In this document: positions 1 to 5,599 of the stretch, piece after piece | Position numbering within the stretch: position 1 is the first letter of the stretch | Layout of the letters: each line of letters opens with the position of its first letter | From: Candidatus Competibacteraceae bacterium | GTDB taxonomy: Bacteria; Pseudomonadota; Gammaproteobacteria; Competibacterales; Competibacteraceae | DNA length: 5,599 bases | NCBI GenBank assembly: GCA_020445005.1 | Contig: JAGRHM010000400.1 | Location: 1 to 5,599, forward strand | Reading direction: 5' to 3' | Notes under the pieces: generated by a model | Told to the model about the DNA's origin: nothing | Databases searched by the model: none | What the model saw: the letters and a program-made list of their open reading frames with translations, nothing else | Made by a program: the position numbers and the translations under genes

Positions 1-797
1 TGAGCACCGAATCGCTCGTTGTAAATGACCTCGCCCGCGATTTCCCTGCGGCTTCAATCCTTCCGGTCGCCGGATCGCGCGCACTTGACGTCAAGCTGGC
101 TCGATCCCGTGAAGATATCCAGGCTGCACAACGCCTGCGCTACACCATTTTCGCTGAGGAAATGGGCGCCCGTTTGCACAACCGAATTCCCGGTCTGGAT
201 CATGATCAACTCGACCGTTATTGCCAACATCTGATCGTGCGTGATTCCTTTGGCCAAGTGGTGGGCTGCACCCGTATTCTCACCGCCGAAGCCGCACAGC
301 GTGCGGGGGGATTTTATTCGCAGACCGAATTCGACTTGGGACTCGTGCTGGCGTTACCCGGGCAATTCATGGAAATCGGTCGCACCTGCGTGCATGTCGA
401 TTACCGTAATGGCGCAACAATCAGCGCCCTATGGTCCGGCCTGGCGGCATTTATCGCGGAACGCCGCATCGATTATCTGATCGGCTGCGCCAGCATTCCG
501 CTGGGGAAAGATGGCAGCAGCGAAGCGCGGGCGCTCTATGCGGAACTGGCGCGGCGTTGCCTGGTTCCGGAGTCATTGCGCGTGAAACCGCATCTGCCAT
601 TGCCGCGTCATGATGGTCTGGCCCAAAATCGATTTGCTGTGCCGCCATTATTAAAGGCTTATTTACGACTTGGCGCACAAATCGGCGGCGAACCCTGCCT
701 GGACCCCGACTTCAACGTGGCTGACGTGTTCATCTTGCTGTCTACTCAACAGATCGAGCGGCGCTACGCCCGGCACTTTCTGGATCGCGATCAGTGA
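1..797 (+). CDS. olsB: OlsB-like L-ornithine N(alpha)-acyltransferase (start codon cut by one base)
   Basis: Predicted to transfer a 3-hydroxyacyl chain from acyl-ACP to the alpha-amino group of ornithine, giving lyso-ornithine lipid at the cytoplasmic membrane face. Read from base 3, the frame is open and codes S-T-E-S-L-V-V-N. Bases 1-2 (TG) are the last two bases of an NTG codon, so the start is almost certainly at the base just left of the window, giving about 265 aa. The GNAT-type Acetyltransf_5/OlsB core is visible. Near residues 33-58 is the LARSREDIQAAQRLRYTIFA stretch followed by EEMGAR. At 124-128 is MEIGR, followed by TCVHVDYRNGATISALW. At about 159-164 is YLIGCA. The first in-window ATG, at 162, would cut off the conserved N-terminal motif and is rejected as a start. 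The stop overlaps the GTG of olsA in a GTGA arrangement. No regulatory region is visible because the upstream sequence is missing. The family call is firm; ornithine rather than another amine acceptor is inferred from the family and the olsA partner. Confidence 0.9.
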   Translation, partial: STESLVVNDLARDFPAASILPVAGSRALDVKLARSREDIQAAQRLRYTIFAEEMGARLHNRIPGLDHDQLDRYCQHLIVRDSFGQVVGCTRILTAEAAQRAGGFYSQTEFDLGLVLALPGQFMEIGRTCVHVDYRNGATISALWSGLAAFIAERRIDYLIGCASIPLGKDGSSEARALYAELARRCLVPESLRVKPHLPLPRHDGLAQNRFAVPPLLKAYLRLGAQIGGEPCLDPDFNVADVFILLSTQQIERRYARHFLDRDQ

Positions 798-1618
798 CCG
801 CCTTTTCTGCCAATCCCCCTCCTTCAAGACACCCTCGGGAATGGCTGGCCTGCGTGGGTCGGCGAACCCTGCGTGTTCCACGCCTCACGCTGCACATTCT
901 GGTCGGCGTCGCGATCGCCGCCGCTCTTGGACCCGGCCGCCAACGCCGCTATGTCTCCACCTGCCCCCTAGTGTGGTGGAGCCGGGGATTGTGCCAGATT
1001 CTGGGGATTCGTTTACAAACATCAGGAGCCGTATGCCAGGGGCCAACCTTCTTTGTCGCTAACCATATATCCTGGCTGGACATTTTTTGCATTGCCGCAG
1101 TTTGCCCTACCCACTTTCTGGCTAAACAGGATGTTGCGGCCTGGCCGTTGTTTGGTTGGCTCTGCCAACGCGCCGGCACCGCATTCATCCGTCGCGGCGA
1201 CGACAACGGCGTCGCTATGGAGCAACTGGCCTGGCGCTTGCGGCAGGGCGAACGGATATTGATTTTCCCGGAAGGCACTTCAACCTCCGGGGAAACCGTT
1301 CGGCGGTTCTTTCCCCGACTGTTCCAGGTAGCGATCCTGGCGCGCTGTCCCGTGCAAGCTATCGCGCTGCGCTATCCGCGCCGCGATGGTCGCAGTGGAC
1401 CCCATCCGACTACGCCTTTCGTGGGCGACGATGAATTGCTGCCTCATCTGTGGCGTCTGCTTGGCGAACCGGCGATTGATGCCAAGGTGCATTTTGGAGC
1501 CATTCACACCGCCCCGCACCCTTCCCGCGATGTTCTCGCTCGATCTACTCATGCTGAAATCAGCGCGCGAATTTCACCCCCTCAAATCCCACCGGTAGCA
1601 GAGGCTTTGGAGAAGTAA
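794..1618 (+). CDS. olsA: OlsA-like lyso-ornithine lipid O-acyltransferase (PlsC family)
   Basis: Predicted membrane-associated acyltransferase that esterifies the 3-hydroxyl of lyso-ornithine lipid with a second acyl chain. The 274-aa protein has all four PlsC-family blocks. Block I is NHISWLD at residues 90-96 (the catalytic HX4D, H91 and D96). Block II is GTAFIRR at about 128-134. Block III is FPEGTSTSG at 158-166, and block IV is VQAIALRYP at 187-195. A hydrophobic stretch at about 31-45 (LTLHILVGVAIAAAL) probably anchors the N-terminus. The GTG start overlaps the olsB stop by 4 bp and lacks a strong ribosome binding site, which points to translational coupling. The partner gene favours OlsA over a general 1-acylglycerol-3-phosphate acyltransferase, but PlsC activity cannot be excluded because the motifs are shared. 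It converges on the phosphoesterase gene, with 23 bp between the stops and no convincing hairpin there. Confidence 0.87.
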   Translation: MTAFSANPPPSRHPREWLACVGRRTLRVPRLTLHILVGVAIAAALGPGRQRRYVSTCPLVWWSRGLCQILGIRLQTSGAVCQGPTFFVANHISWLDIFCIAAVCPTHFLAKQDVAAWPLFGWLCQRAGTAFIRRGDDNGVAMEQLAWRLRQGERILIFPEGTSTSGETVRRFFPRLFQVAILARCPVQAIALRYPRRDGRSGPHPTTPFVGDDELLPHLWRLLGEPAIDAKVHFGAIHTAPHPSRDVLARSTHAEISARISPPQIPPVAEALEK

Positions 1619-1641
1619 CCGTTGACGCCCCTTGCCTGAAC

Positions 1642-2457
1642 TTAACCAGCAACCCAACCCGGTATCGGCGACGCCCCGGACACACCGCGAGATTCCCTGG
1701 CCATAACAATGGCCTGCTGGTGATCCCAGCGCAGGATTTCCAGGACGCCATTGGGCCGTTCCACCAGTGCGGTGCAACTCTCCACCCAGTCGCCGTCATT
1801 GCAATACAGTACGCCGTTAATCTCGCGCAACGCCGCATGATGGATATGGCCGCAAATCACCCCGTCCAGACCGCGTCGGGCGGCTTCATGCGCCGCCGCC
1901 GCCTCGAAACGGGCGATATAGGCCGCCGCTTGCCCAATGCGCTGCTTGAGAAAACTGGCCAGCGACCAGTAAGGATGATTCCAGCGCCGCCGCCAGCGGT
2001 TATACCAGCGGTTGGCAAAGAGCAGCAGATCGTAGGCCCAGTCGCCTAGCCAGTGCAGCAACGGCCCGCCACAACGCACCGCGTTATCGCACTCATCGCC
2101 ATGCATGACCAGAAAACGTCGACCGTCCGCCGTCACATGCAAGGCTTCCTGGACGATTTCGATGCCACCAATGCGCAAATCCAGATAGTCGCGCGCGACT
2201 TCATCATGGTTGCCGGGTATGTACACCACCTGAACTCCGGCCCGCGCTTTGGCCAGCAAGGCCTTCAGCACTTCGCTATGCGCGGCTGGCCAACGCCCCC
2301 CACGTTGCAGACTCCAGAAGTCAATCAGGTCACCGACCAGGTAAATCTGCTGACAGTCATTCTGGCGCAGAAATTCAAGGAGAAACTCAGCCTTGCATTC
2401 CCGGAAACCCAGATGGACATCGGAAATCCACAGAGAACGGAATGATGAGGAAGACAT
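1642..2457 (-). CDS. plcP: Metallophosphoesterase, probable phospholipase C PlcP (LpxH-like family)
   Basis: A 271-aa calcineurin-like phosphoesterase of the UDP-2,3-diacylglucosamine hydrolase-like group. Metal-binding motifs appear in order: DVH (D13, H15), GDLID (D43), GNHDE (N83, H84), MHGDE (H119) and GHIHHA (H204, H206), followed by NDGDWVESCTAL at about 220-231. Two members of this group differ in role. LpxH cuts UDP-2,3-diacylglucosamine in lipid A synthesis. PlcP of Sinorhizobium and marine bacteria removes phospholipid headgroups to give diacylglycerol in phosphate starvation. Placement as third gene after btaA and btaB, which consume diacylglycerol, favours PlcP; this is inference. 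The ATG at 2457 begins MSSSSFRSLWISDVHLG, directly before the first metal motif. An in-frame extension to 2571 would overlap btaB and is rejected. It lies 5 bp after the btaB stop with only a weak ribosome binding site, so coupling is likely. No signal peptide is seen, so the protein probably acts on the cytoplasmic side. Confidence 0.8.
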   Translation of the reverse strand: MSSSSFRSLWISDVHLGFRECKAEFLLEFLRQNDCQQIYLVGDLIDFWSLQRGGRWPAAHSEVLKALLAKARAGVQVVYIPGNHDEVARDYLDLRIGGIEIVQEALHVTADGRRFLVMHGDECDNAVRCGGPLLHWLGDWAYDLLLFANRWYNRWRRRWNHPYWSLASFLKQRIGQAAAYIARFEAAAAHEAARRGLDGVICGHIHHAALREINGVLYCNDGDWVESCTALVERPNGVLEILRWDHQQAIVMARESRGVSGASPIPGWVAG

Positions 2458-2462
2458 GGCGA

Positions 2463-3131
2463 TTAACCGTCGTGTTTTTGCCCAATGAAACAGAAATAGC
2501 GCCAACCGCCCGCGTAAGCCGTATGGACCGTCGCCGTGAGCGGATGACAAAGCAGGTGAAGCGCCGGCCAAAGATGGCCGTCCATGCGCACATGATTGAC
2601 CGCCATCCAGCGCCGAAACCCGACAAACCGGGTATCGTGAAAATCCACGACCGCCAGGCGTCCGCCCGGTCGCAGATCCCGCACCGCCGATTTCAGCGCC
2701 AGGTTCCAGCCCGGATTAATCATCGACAGGCAGTAGGAGAACACGATCAGATCAAATACCGGTTCCGGGTAGAGCGGCCGGTCATAACGCTGTTCCAGCA
2801 AGGTCACGGGGAGTTGACGGGCTTCCAGCTTGCGCCGCGCCCGCGCCAGCATGTCGGTCGATAAATCCAGACCGGTCACCGCCGCTTGCGGGAACTGATG
2901 CGCAAGACGGAGCAGGTTATCGCCGGTGCCGCAGCCGATTTCCAGAATATTGCGCGGTGGATGGGGATCACGGCCAAGCGCGCGGATCAGCGCCGTCCGT
3001 CCGAACAGAAAGCTCCAGCGGGTCGCATCGTAAATGCGCGCATGCCAACGGTAGTAGCGAGCCAACGCGGCATCGCTGGAAGATAGTGCACTGGAAGCGT
3101 TCGGCCAGACACTGTTATGCGGCGATGTCAT
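2463..3131 (-). CDS. btaB: BtaB, diacylglycerylhomoserine N-methyltransferase
   Basis: Predicted SAM-dependent enzyme that trimethylates diacylglycerylhomoserine to the betaine lipid DGTS. The 222-aa protein is a class I methyltransferase. Motif I is NILEIGCGTGDN at residues 61-72. The acidic residue that would bind the SAM ribose is D89 in TGLDLS. The post-II region is FDLIVFSYCLSMINPGW at about 126-142, followed by LRPGGRLAVVDFHD at about 153-166. The N-terminal YYRWHARIYDATRW (26-39) and the terminal GGWRYFCFIGQK fit the BtaB/UbiE-like group. The ATG overlaps the btaA stop in an ATGA arrangement and has a GGAGGT just upstream. An in-frame extension to 3317 would lie wholly inside btaA and is rejected. 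The methyltransferase fold alone would not give the substrate; the call rests on the coupled btaA. Confidence 0.9.
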   Translation of the reverse strand: MTSPHNSVWPNASSALSSSDAALARYYRWHARIYDATRWSFLFGRTALIRALGRDPHPPRNILEIGCGTGDNLLRLAHQFPQAAVTGLDLSTDMLARARRKLEARQLPVTLLEQRYDRPLYPEPVFDLIVFSYCLSMINPGWNLALKSAVRDLRPGGRLAVVDFHDTRFVGFRRWMAVNHVRMDGHLWPALHLLCHPLTATVHTAYAGGWRYFCFIGQKHDG

Positions 3132-4303
3132 AACACCTCCGCAAAATGCAGGCTGCCATAAGTGCCTACGCGATCCTGGGAATGCAAGGGTTCGGTCAGC
3201 GCCGGGAAGAAACGCAGCGCCTGCCGGGTCCAGTCCGGCAGAAAGCCGATATCGTCGCCGGCGGACCGGAGCAGAATCCGGCTGCCTGGACGGCTGTTGG
3301 CCAGAATCAGCCGCCACTCTTCCTCCAGCGCCTGGGGTTGGTGCCAGGCCAGCCAGTCCTGATGATCGAGGAGTACAAAGTGGCTGTACTCACCCGGATG
3401 ATCGTTCAGAAAACCGCTGACCGTTGTATCATAGGTATGAATACGATCCAGATGGGCGCGCAGGTGGGCAAAATTCTCCTCGCGCAGATAATTGGGGCAG
3501 CAGCGCTCGGTGTAGGACCCGGTTAGATAGGCTCGCCAGAAATAGTTGTCCTGGATCAGCACTTCGGTCAGCACATGCCGCAGCTTGTCGCTGATGTAGC
3601 CAATCACGCCGCCGGGATACTGCTGCTGGATCAGCCGGATTTGTGGACGCGGCACGCCCAAGAGAGCCAGAGCGGTCGGTTGCCGCAATAACCAGGTGCT
3701 GAATCGCCCCCACAACGCCGGTTCGATCTTCCGGTACAACTCGCGTTGTTCTTCCAGCGTTCGGGCATCCAGGAGATCGAAGAGATAATCCCGCAGTTTC
3801 CGCCCCGACTTGAGCAGTTGCCGGCTGACCAGCCAGGCCACCGCGCCGCAGGTACCGTGGTAATAGAATGATTTTTTACGATTCGTTGTATCGAAGTAGG
3901 CGATCTTCCGGTCCCAGAACGCCGCCGCGTAGGCGGGCAATCGCGAACGCACCGATTCATAAAGCTCGCGGAAACGCGGATGCGATCCCCGGCGAAACAT
4001 TTGTTCCAGATCGCCAAAATCCCCGTAACCGATCAACGCCAGCTTAAGCTGTAGCAAGGCGTTTTGCCGGGGATTCACATCAACGGCATGAATGGCCGCT
4101 GGTACATCCAACAGGTAGTCCAGGGCATTACAGCCGGCGCTGGTCAGCACCACAACCTGACTATCCTGATTCAGATCCAACAATTGCCGGTCAATCCGGG
4201 GATCTTCCCAGCACATGTTGTAAATCAAATAACGTTGATGAATCGTTTTGAACAATAAATCGTGGGCTTGATTGCCGATTTGAGCGCCGAGTTGCCTGAC
4301 CAT
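3128..4303 (-). CDS. btaA: BtaA, SAM:diacylglycerol 3-amino-3-carboxypropyltransferase
   Basis: Predicted first enzyme of betaine lipid synthesis: it moves the 3-amino-3-carboxypropyl group of SAM onto diacylglycerol, giving diacylglycerylhomoserine. The 391-aa protein matches the BtaA/DUF3419 family. Near the N-terminus is YNMCWEDPRID (28-38). A SAM-binding Rossmann segment follows with VVLTSAGCNALDYLL (51-65) and HAVDVNPRQNALLQLKLA (72-89). Further on are HFVLLDHQDWL (308-318), LRSAG (345-349) and DRVGTYGSLHFAEV at the end. The length is close to bacterial BtaA, and the protein is not fused to BtaB as in fungal or algal enzymes. The ATG at 4303 is preferred because a GAGG sits 4 nt upstream and the family core begins soon after. 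The in-frame ATG at 4414 would add 37 poorly matching residues and would place the PHO-box-like element inside the gene. It is the first gene of the btaA-btaB-plcP operon and is divergent from the lipoprotein gene. Confidence 0.93.
   Translation of the reverse strand: MVRQLGAQIGNQAHDLLFKTIHQRYLIYNMCWEDPRIDRQLLDLNQDSQVVVLTSAGCNALDYLLDVPAAIHAVDVNPRQNALLQLKLALIGYGDFGDLEQMFRRGSHPRFRELYESVRSRLPAYAAAFWDRKIAYFDTTNRKKSFYYHGTCGAVAWLVSRQLLKSGRKLRDYLFDLLDARTLEEQRELYRKIEPALWGRFSTWLLRQPTALALLGVPRPQIRLIQQQYPGGVIGYISDKLRHVLTEVLIQDNYFWRAYLTGSYTERCCPNYLREENFAHLRAHLDRIHTYDTTVSGFLNDHPGEYSHFVLLDHQDWLAWHQPQALEEEWRLILANSRPGSRILLRSAGDDIGFLPDWTRQALRFFPALTEPLHSQDRVGTYGSLHFAEVL
3135..3140 (-). promoter_or_regulatory. 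Ribosome binding site of btaB
   Basis: GGAGGT on the minus strand ends 3 nt before the btaB ATG, inside the last codons of btaA. The core match is strong but the spacing is short. It supports the ATG at 3131 as the start and suggests that btaB can be initiated independently as well as by coupling through the 4-bp overlap. Confidence 0.65.
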
Positions 4304-4307
4304 ACCG

Positions 4308-4311
4308 CCTC
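4308..4311 (-). promoter_or_regulatory. Ribosome binding site of btaA
   Basis: GAGG on the minus strand, 4 nt upstream of the ATG at 4303. It decides between this start and the longer in-frame ATG at 4414, which has no comparable element. Confidence 0.5.
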
Positions 4312-4356
4312 GAACCAGGGTTAGGGAAGTCGATAGGCAGGCAAGTATGGGAACGG

Positions 4357-4362
4357 ATGGTA
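4357..4362 (-). promoter_or_regulatory. Possible -10 hexamer of the btaA promoter
   Basis: TACCAT on the minus strand matches TATAAT at 4 of 6 positions and starts 8 nt after the PHO-box-like element. That is near the spacing seen at PhoB-activated promoters, where the box replaces the -35. A second hexamer, CATACT at 4344-4349, also matches at 4 of 6 but sits farther away. The call is weak on its own. Confidence 0.3.
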
Positions 4363-4370
4363 ACGAAATG

Positions 4371-4388
4371 ATGTCGCCGCCATGACAG
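4371..4388 (-). promoter_or_regulatory. PHO-box-like element (candidate PhoB site) upstream of btaA
   Basis: The minus strand reads CTGTCAT-GGCG-GCGACAT. The upstream 7-mer equals the enteric PHO-box half-site CTGTCAT. The second 7-mer starts exactly 11 bp later and matches at 4 of 7 positions (G, C, A, T). This 7-4-7 layout is the established PhoB binding pattern. The element points toward btaA, ends 67 bp before its ATG, and has a possible -10 hexamer 8 nt downstream. One half-site is degenerate, so this is a candidate; the phosphate-sparing function of the operon raises its likelihood. Confidence 0.5.
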
Positions 4389-4462
4389 TTAAGTTTTCCG
4401 TTTTCCGGCTTCAAGTTCGAGGGTTGCAGAAACCTTGCGCCTTAATCACAGTCTCTTGGGAA

Positions 4463-5374
4463 ATGCAAACTCTCTCACTGCGAACACTGCGAACCGTTTT
4501 CCACGCTTTCCTGCCAGCCCTTCTGGCGCTGACGCTGGTCAGTTGCAGCGTCTTGCGCCTGGCTTACTATCATCTCGATTACTGGTTGCTCGGACAGGTC
4601 GAGGATTTCGTAGCTTTGAATAACGAGCAGCGCGTCTGGCTGGAGGAACGGCTGAAAGCGCACCGGCAATGGCATTGTCGTACTCAGTTGCCGGCCTACG
4701 ATCAATGGCTGGGCGAATTGCAGGCGGAAATCGCATCCCCGGAACCAGACCTGACGCGGATTGATCGGCTCGCCTATCGATTGGAGTCTTTCATCGACGC
4801 GATCCTGATCGAATTCGCGCCTACTCTGGCAGAGTTACTGGTGCGGCTTGATCCCGTCCAGCGCGCTGAGTTGTTTACCCGGCTGGATCAGGAAGTAATT
4901 GATGCCCGCGTCAAATACCTGGACCCGCCACCAGAGGAGCGGCAACGCGAGCGGGCTGAAAGGATGGAAAAGCGGTTACGGCCCTGGATCGGCGACCTGA
5001 CTGCAGAACAATCCGCACGCATTCGCCAGTGGAGCATCGCCCTGGACCGTCAAGGTGGGGGTTGGCTGGCGAATCGTCAGCGTTTGCTGGAGGCCGCGCG
5101 CGAGGCTTTAAGTGGGTCGGATATGGGCGCTGCCCGAATCCGGCTGGTCGGTTTGTTTGAGTCACCGGCTATCGTGCGCACCGAGGATTATGCCCGCCAG
5201 GCGGCGCGTAGCCGGGTAGAGGCGCTGGCGCTGACCGCTGATTTGATGCGCTTAGCCACTGACCGCCAACGCGTCCGGCTGACCCAACGTCTCGATAGCT
5301 TGCGCGCGGATTTGAGGGCGCTCAGTTGCGGCGAAACTACGCTGGCTGCTTCCCTGGAGTCAGCGCGCGATTGA
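4463..5374 (+). CDS. DUF6279-type lipoprotein of unknown function
   Basis: A 303-aa predicted lipoprotein. The N-terminus has basic residues (R7, R10), a hydrophobic stretch at about 12-26 and a lipobox LVSC at 25-28, so Cys28 would be lipidated. Ser at +2 suggests sorting to the outer membrane. After the lipobox come YYHLDYWLLGQVEDFVALNN at 35-54 and WHCRTQLPAYDQWL at 70-83, which resemble the DUF6279 family of proteobacterial lipoproteins. The rest is strongly helical and charged, rich in Arg, Glu and Leu (about 155-290), without transmembrane segments. The ATG at 4463 puts the signal peptide at the N-terminus. The in-frame ATG at 4382 would add 27 residues ahead of it and overlap the btaA promoter, so it is rejected. 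The ribosome binding site is weak (GGGA directly upstream). The gene is divergent from btaA with 159 bp between starts. I know of no established function for this family, and a link to lipid remodelling is only positional. Confidence 0.75.
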   Translation: MQTLSLRTLRTVFHAFLPALLALTLVSCSVLRLAYYHLDYWLLGQVEDFVALNNEQRVWLEERLKAHRQWHCRTQLPAYDQWLGELQAEIASPEPDLTRIDRLAYRLESFIDAILIEFAPTLAELLVRLDPVQRAELFTRLDQEVIDARVKYLDPPPEERQRERAERMEKRLRPWIGDLTAEQSARIRQWSIALDRQGGGWLANRQRLLEAAREALSGSDMGAARIRLVGLFESPAIVRTEDYARQAARSRVEALALTADLMRLATDRQRVRLTQRLDSLRADLRALSCGETTLAASLESARD

Positions 5375-5386
5375 TGATATCAAATT

Positions 5387-5407
5387 CTGATCCAGACCAC
5401 GGATCAG
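5387..5407. terminator. Terminator-like hairpin between convergent genes
   Basis: A perfect 7-bp inverted repeat, CTGATCC and GGATCAG, separated by a 7-nt loop. In plus-strand RNA the stem can extend by two U-G pairs and one A-U pair. A short T run (TTTT at 5414-5417) follows on the plus strand, and the minus strand continues into an AT-rich AATTTGATATC. It lies 12 bp after the lipoprotein stop and overlaps the stop codon of the opposing gene. It could end transcription from both sides, although the T tract is weak. Confidence 0.5.
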
Positions 5408-5598
5408 GGTGTATTTTCCTGCCGCCGCCGAGCGGCATCCTGCATAAATTGGTCGATATCCTTCTCGAATTTCTTCAAGTCCTCGGGGCGGGTTGGCACG
5501 GCGGGCGGTGCGGCCCTGTCGGTGGTTTCCGGGGCAACTGCCGGCGGAGGTGGTTTGTGGCCAAGCCATTGAACCAGCAGCAATTCCCGGTCTCTTGA
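5404..5598 (-). CDS. C-terminal end of an unrecognised protein, cut by the window edge
   Basis: An open frame on the minus strand enters from the right edge and ends at TGA (5404-5406); the last 64 residues are visible. It begins SRDRELLLVQWLGHKPPPPA. It then has a Pro/Ala/Thr-rich, probably disordered linker (about visible residues 15-38). It ends in a charged helical tail, PEDLKKFEKDIDQFMQDAAR followed by RRQENTP. I do not recognise the family. The linker plus helix composition, and the fact that this frame stays open to the edge where a start must lie beyond, make it more credible than the competing frames here. Without the N-terminal part no function can be given. It is convergent with the lipoprotein gene, with 29 bp between stops. 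Confidence 0.5.
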   Translation of the reverse strand, partial: SRDRELLLVQWLGHKPPPPAVAPETTDRAAPPAVPTRPEDLKKFEKDIDQFMQDAARRRQENTP

Positions 5599-5599
5599 A

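Noticed and set aside
670..1062. Plus-strand 130-codon open frame across the olsB-olsA junction
   Set aside because: It overlaps two genes with full catalytic motifs in other frames, and its product is a Ser/Pro/Arg-rich sequence without family features.
2335..2365. CTGACAGTCAT-like sequence resembling a PHO half-site
   Set aside because: It is inside the plcP coding sequence, lacks a second half-site at an 11-bp step, and has no gene start nearby for it to control.
2053..2864. Two plus-strand open frames of 130 and 140 codons (2053-2445 and 2442-2864) opposite plcP and btaB
   Set aside because: They lie fully antisense to genes with clear family motifs, show no recognisable domain, and have low-complexity basic composition typical of shadow frames in GC-rich DNA.
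3631..4017. Minus-strand 128-codon open frame inside btaA
   Set aside because: It is an out-of-frame shadow of btaA; the btaA frame carries the conserved motifs through this stretch.
4382..4462. Upstream in-frame extension of the lipoprotein to the ATG at 4382
   Set aside because: It would put 27 extra residues ahead of the signal peptide and lipobox and would start inside the PHO-box-like element.
5360..5569. Minus-strand 69-codon open frame overlapping the hairpin and the lipoprotein end
   Set aside because: It runs through the terminator-like hairpin into the lipoprotein gene and is Arg/Gly-rich without features. The neighbouring frame, open to the window edge and ending at 5404, is more protein-like.

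Overview
The window reads as a GC-rich proteobacterial chromosome segment, most likely gammaproteobacterial. That placement is an inference from the DUF6279-type lipoprotein and general gene style; nothing in the window fixes the taxon. Genes are tightly packed. I see no mobile element, CRISPR array, tRNA or rRNA.

Left part (1-1618, + strand): a two-gene overlapping unit, olsB-olsA, for ornithine lipid synthesis. OlsB N-acylates ornithine with a 3-hydroxyacyl group from ACP, and OlsA O-acylates the lyso-lipid. The window starts inside the olsB start codon, so only its first base is missing.

Middle part (1642-4303, - strand), convergent with olsA across 23 bp: a three-gene operon transcribed btaA > btaB > metallophosphoesterase. 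BtaA and BtaB build the betaine lipid diacylglyceryl-N,N,N-trimethylhomoserine (DGTS) from diacylglycerol and S-adenosylmethionine. The phosphoesterase has the UDP-2,3-diacylglucosamine-hydrolase-like fold shared by LpxH and PlcP. Its position makes PlcP, the phospholipase C that turns phospholipids into diacylglycerol under phosphate starvation, the best reading. A PHO-box-like element lies upstream of btaA.

Taken together, about 4.4 kb holds what looks like a complete phosphorus-sparing lipid-remodelling island. PlcP strips phosphate headgroups and yields diacylglycerol. BtaA and BtaB re-head that diacylglycerol as a zwitterionic betaine lipid. OlsB and OlsA make a second phosphorus-free zwitterionic lipid de novo. 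Each family is known; having both replacement-lipid routes and the degrading phospholipase side by side is the notable point.

Right part (4463-5599): a divergently transcribed predicted outer-membrane lipoprotein of the DUF6279 type, then a terminator-like hairpin. After it comes the C-terminal end of an unrecognised minus-strand gene with a Pro/Ala-rich linker, which runs off the right edge.
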